From NCBI GenBank assembly GCA_029884515.1, contig JAOUHR010000178.1, positions 1 through 5,220 on the forward strand: a DNA stretch of 5,220 bases, given 5' to 3'. The stretch comes from Gemmatimonadota bacterium. GTDB taxonomy: Bacteria > Gemmatimonadota > Gemmatimonadetes > Gemmatimonadales > Gemmatimonadaceae. Below, piece by piece: positions 1 through 5,220 of the stretch. The first letter of the stretch is position 1, and each line of letters opens with the position of its first letter. The translations under genes and the position numbers were made by a program. The notes under the pieces were generated by a model. The model was not told the origin of the DNA and searched no databases. It saw only the letters and a program-made list of their open reading frames with translations.

Positions 1-22
1 CGTACGCGATCTGCCATGTATT

Positions 23-35
23 GGGGCTGCGCCCC
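23..35 (+). other. Small GC hairpin in the metH leader
   Basis: GGGGC (23-27), loop TGC, GCCCC (31-35) form a perfect 5-bp stem. No T-run follows, so it is not a standard intrinsic terminator. GGGGC could instead pair with the second GCCCC (78-82) right beside the Shine-Dalgarno sequence, looping out the heptamer array. Whether either fold forms in RNA is unknown. Confidence 0.35.
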
Positions 36-36
36 G

Positions 37-78
37 GACGGCAGACGGTGGACGGTGGACGGCAGGCGGCAGGCGGTG
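37..78. repeat. Six-unit tandem heptamer array in the metH leader
   Basis: Six consecutive 7-nt units fit the consensus GRCGGYR. Variants include GACGGCA (twice), GACGGTG (twice), GGCGGCA and GGCGGTG. The period of seven is not a multiple of three and the array lies before the metH start, so it is probably non-coding. It is bounded by two copies of GCCCCGGA (31-38 and 78-85), the first overlapping the first unit by two bases. Similar G-rich short repeats reappear at the right end of the window. I infer a dispersed intergenic repeat family; that its expansion affects metH translation is only speculation. Confidence 0.75.
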
Positions 79-82
79 CCCC

Positions 83-88
83 GGAGGG
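83..88 (+). promoter_or_regulatory. Shine-Dalgarno sequence of metH
   Basis: GGAGGG lies 9 nt before the GTG at 98, a near-ideal anti-16S match and spacing. It settles the non-ATG start of metH. It begins directly after the last C of the second GCCCCGGA copy and 4 nt after the end of the heptamer array. Confidence 0.8.
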
Positions 89-97
89 TTCCGACTC

Positions 98-3802
<3,705 letters not shown>

Positions 3803-3861
3803 CGGCGGTCCCGGGCATGCGGCACGGCGGAGCGATGGCGGCGCGGGGCCTGTGCCGCCGG

Positions 3862-3878
3862 GCGTCAGATTGTGACGC
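3862..3878. promoter_or_regulatory. Perfect inverted repeat between metH and the REC-EAL gene; possible operator
   Basis: The 17-nt element is GCGTCA, a 5-nt spacer GATTG, then TGACGC, so the 6-bp arms are exact reverse complements. It lies in non-coding DNA, 59 bp after the metH stop and about 30 bp before the TACAAT hexamer at 3908. That is a plausible place for a dimeric activator site, roughly 50 bp before a predicted transcription start. It could also fold as a 6-bp RNA hairpin, but no T-run follows, which argues against an intrinsic terminator. I do not recognise a specific regulator family; it only half matches a CRP-type TGTGA site. Confidence 0.4.
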
Positions 3879-3907
3879 AGGTCGCTATCCGCTCGGCCGG
3901 GATGCCG

Positions 3908-3913
3908 TACAAT
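3908..3913 (+). promoter_or_regulatory. Candidate -10 hexamer (TACAAT) for the REC-EAL gene
   Basis: TACAAT differs from the TATAAT consensus at one base and stands out in GC-rich surroundings. Transcription would begin near 3920, leaving about 40 nt before the ATG at 3960. I find no good -35 box 16-18 nt upstream, so any promoter here would depend on an activator or another sigma factor. The hexamer overlaps the upstream candidate ATG at 3912; if it is a real -10, the protein cannot start at 3912 on that transcript. Confidence 0.3.
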
Positions 3914-3959
3914 GGCAGTCCCTCCGGCGCACCCGCGTGCCGGACCGACCCGCCTGCCC

Positions 3960-5150
3960 ATGCCCGAGACGGTGAAGCGACGAGTCCTCTTCGTCGATGA
4001 TGATGTGGACGTGCTGCGCACATCCGCACTGATCCTGGAGCGTGCCGGTTTCGACGTGGCGACCGCGACGAACGGCGCCGACGCGCTCGAGGCGCTGGAT
4101 GCCGCGGCGCGCAAGGGCCGGGACGGCACGCCGCCGTTCAGCGTCGTGGTCTCCGACATCCTGATGGAGGGGATGTCCGGGCTGGACCTCCTCCGCGCGG
4201 TGCGCCTGCGCTTCCCCGACCTGCCCGTGGTGATGGTCACCGGCGGCCCCACGATCGCCACCGCGATCGAGGCGATGAACGAGGGCGCCCACCGCTACCT
4301 CATGAAGCCGGTGCCCACGGCCCAACTCGTGGGCACGGTCACCCGCGCCGCGCTGCTGTTCGACCTCGCGCGCGTCAAGCGCGAAGCCCTCGCCATGCAG
4401 GGCCTCTGGAACCTGCCCATGGGCGAGCGGACCCAGCTCGACGCGGCATTCTCGCGCGCGCTGGACTCGCTCTACATGGTGTACCAGCCGATCGTCTCCA
4501 TGACGACGCGCCGCACCGTGGGGTACGAGGCGCTCGTGCGCACGCACGAGGCCCAGATGCAGGAGCCCGGCGTGCTGTTCGACACCGCGAGCCTGCTCGC
4601 CCGCGAGTCGGAGCTCTCGCGGCGGATCTACACCAGCGTGGCGGAGCGGGCGCGCGAGATCCGGCCGGAGCTCCTCCTCTTCGTCAACGTGCACCCGCCC
4701 GACCTCCTCGACCCCTCACTCTACGGCGACGGCTCGCCCCTGGCCGAGCACGCCGGTCGCGTGGTGCTGGAGATGACGGAGCGCGCGTCGCTCGACCGGC
4801 TCGGCGACCTTGGCCCCGCCGTCACGGACCTGCGCCGCCTGGGCTACCGGGTGGCCGTGGACGACCTCGGCACCGGCTACGCGGGGCTCTCGAGCTTCAC
4901 GCACTTCGGGCCCGATTTCGTGAAACTCGACCGCTCGCTCGTCACGGGGATCGACCGCAACCCCACCAAGGCACGGGTGGTGCACGCGATGTACTCCCTC
5001 TGCGCCGACCTCGGCATGGCCGTGATCTCCGAGGGCGTGGAAACACCCGCCGAGCGCGAGGCCCTGCGCCCGCTCGGTGCCGACTTCCTCCAAGGGTACC
5101 TGTTCGCGCGGCCCACGGAGGATTTCGTGGAGCCGACGCTCGAGGCCTAG
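3960..5150 (+). CDS. REC-EAL response regulator, predicted cyclic-di-GMP phosphodiesterase
   Basis: Predicted soluble cytoplasmic protein of 396 aa that hydrolyses cyclic di-GMP to pGpG under control of phosphorylation. The receiver domain (about 6-128) has the acidic pair Asp13/Asp14, phospho-acceptor Asp66, switch Thr94 and Lys116 in YLMKP. A helical linker (about 128-170) leads to the EAL domain (about 172-390). Its catalytic and metal-binding signature is complete: EALVR with Glu190, Asn243, EMTE with Glu271 and Glu274, DDLGTG with Asp301/Asp302, Lys322 in KLD, Glu358 in EGVET and Gln378 in QGY. An active enzyme is therefore expected. There is no GGDEF, DNA-binding or membrane segment; layout and length resemble Pseudomonas RocR, but I do not claim orthology. 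An in-frame ATG at 3912 would add 16 Pro/Ala/Arg-rich residues. I prefer 3960 because it leaves a normal short lead into the first receiver strand and the upstream ATG overlaps a -10-like hexamer, but neither start has a strong ribosome site. No histidine kinase is visible. Confidence 0.93.
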   Translation: MPETVKRRVLFVDDDVDVLRTSALILERAGFDVATATNGADALEALDAAARKGRDGTPPFSVVVSDILMEGMSGLDLLRAVRLRFPDLPVVMVTGGPTIATAIEAMNEGAHRYLMKPVPTAQLVGTVTRAALLFDLARVKREALAMQGLWNLPMGERTQLDAAFSRALDSLYMVYQPIVSMTTRRTVGYEALVRTHEAQMQEPGVLFDTASLLARESELSRRIYTSVAERAREIRPELLLFVNVHPPDLLDPSLYGDGSPLAEHAGRVVLEMTERASLDRLGDLGPAVTDLRRLGYRVAVDDLGTGYAGLSSFTHFGPDFVKLDRSLVTGIDRNPTKARVVHAMYSLCADLGMAVISEGVETPAEREALRPLGADFLQGYLFARPTEDFVEPTLEA

Positions 5151-5192
5151 TTCCGTCCCGCGGCGACCGCCCACCGGCAGCCTCTCGCGCCC

Positions 5193-5217
5193 GACGGTGC
5201 AGCGGTGCAGACTGCAG
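5193..5217. repeat. Short G-rich repeats downstream of the REC-EAL gene
   Basis: CGGTGCAG occurs twice in direct tandem (5195-5202 and 5203-5210), followed by ACTGCAG. The first copy overlaps GACGGTG (5193-5199), identical to a unit of the array before metH. TGCAG-A-CTGCA (5206-5216) is also a perfect short palindrome. The repeats may continue past the window edge. The remaining 5151-5192 holds no gene or clear terminator that I can see. Confidence 0.5.
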
Positions 5218-5220
5218 GCA

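Noticed and set aside
1..97. Cobalamin, SAM or SAH riboswitch upstream of metH
   Set aside because: Such elements are common before methionine-cycle genes. The 97 visible bases are mostly hairpin and heptamer repeats and show no conserved core I recognise. One could lie further upstream, outside the window.
3872..3888. CRP-type site (TGTGA-N6-TCACA) near the palindrome
   Set aside because: Only the left TGTGA half matches; the right half does not. The better symmetry is GCGTCA-N5-TGACGC.
3885..4694. 269-codon - strand open frame opposite the REC-EAL gene
   Set aside because: The His/Arg/Glu-rich translation is typical of an antisense shadow of a GC-rich gene, and the opposite strand carries a complete REC-EAL motif set.

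Overview
The window holds two complete genes on the + strand, both GC-rich with a strong G/C bias at third codon positions. The organism looks like a high-GC, non-enteric bacterium. The short G-rich tandem heptamers in the gene-flanking DNA and the overall composition fit a Gemmatimonadota-type genome. That placement is a weak inference; nothing here proves it.

Positions 1-97 are a short leader. It contains a small GGGGC/GCCCC hairpin, a six-unit tandem heptamer array (37-78) lying between two copies of GCCCCGGA, and a good Shine-Dalgarno sequence (83-88). Positions 98-3802 encode a full-length, single-chain cobalamin-dependent methionine synthase (MetH, 1234 aa). All its modules are present: homocysteine/zinc, methyltetrahydrofolate, cobalamin cap, cobalamin-binding and AdoMet reactivation domains. 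The active-site motifs I can check are intact.

Positions 3803-3959 are a 157-bp intergenic region. It has no convincing intrinsic terminator, but it contains a perfect inverted repeat (GCGTCA-N5-TGACGC) and a TACAAT -10-like hexamer. Positions 3960-5150 (or from 3912) encode a response regulator with a REC receiver domain and an EAL domain, predicted to be a phosphorylation-controlled cyclic-di-GMP phosphodiesterase of the RocR-like layout. No partner kinase is visible. Positions 5151-5220 are non-coding and end in G-rich short repeats that share a unit with the array before metH.

The two genes have no obvious shared pathway: one is core one-carbon/methionine metabolism, the other second-messenger signalling. 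The 157-bp gap with its own promoter-like and operator-like sequence suggests separate transcription. I see no hidden multi-gene system. The points of interest are the intergenic repeats, the palindrome, and the start-site ambiguity of the REC-EAL gene.
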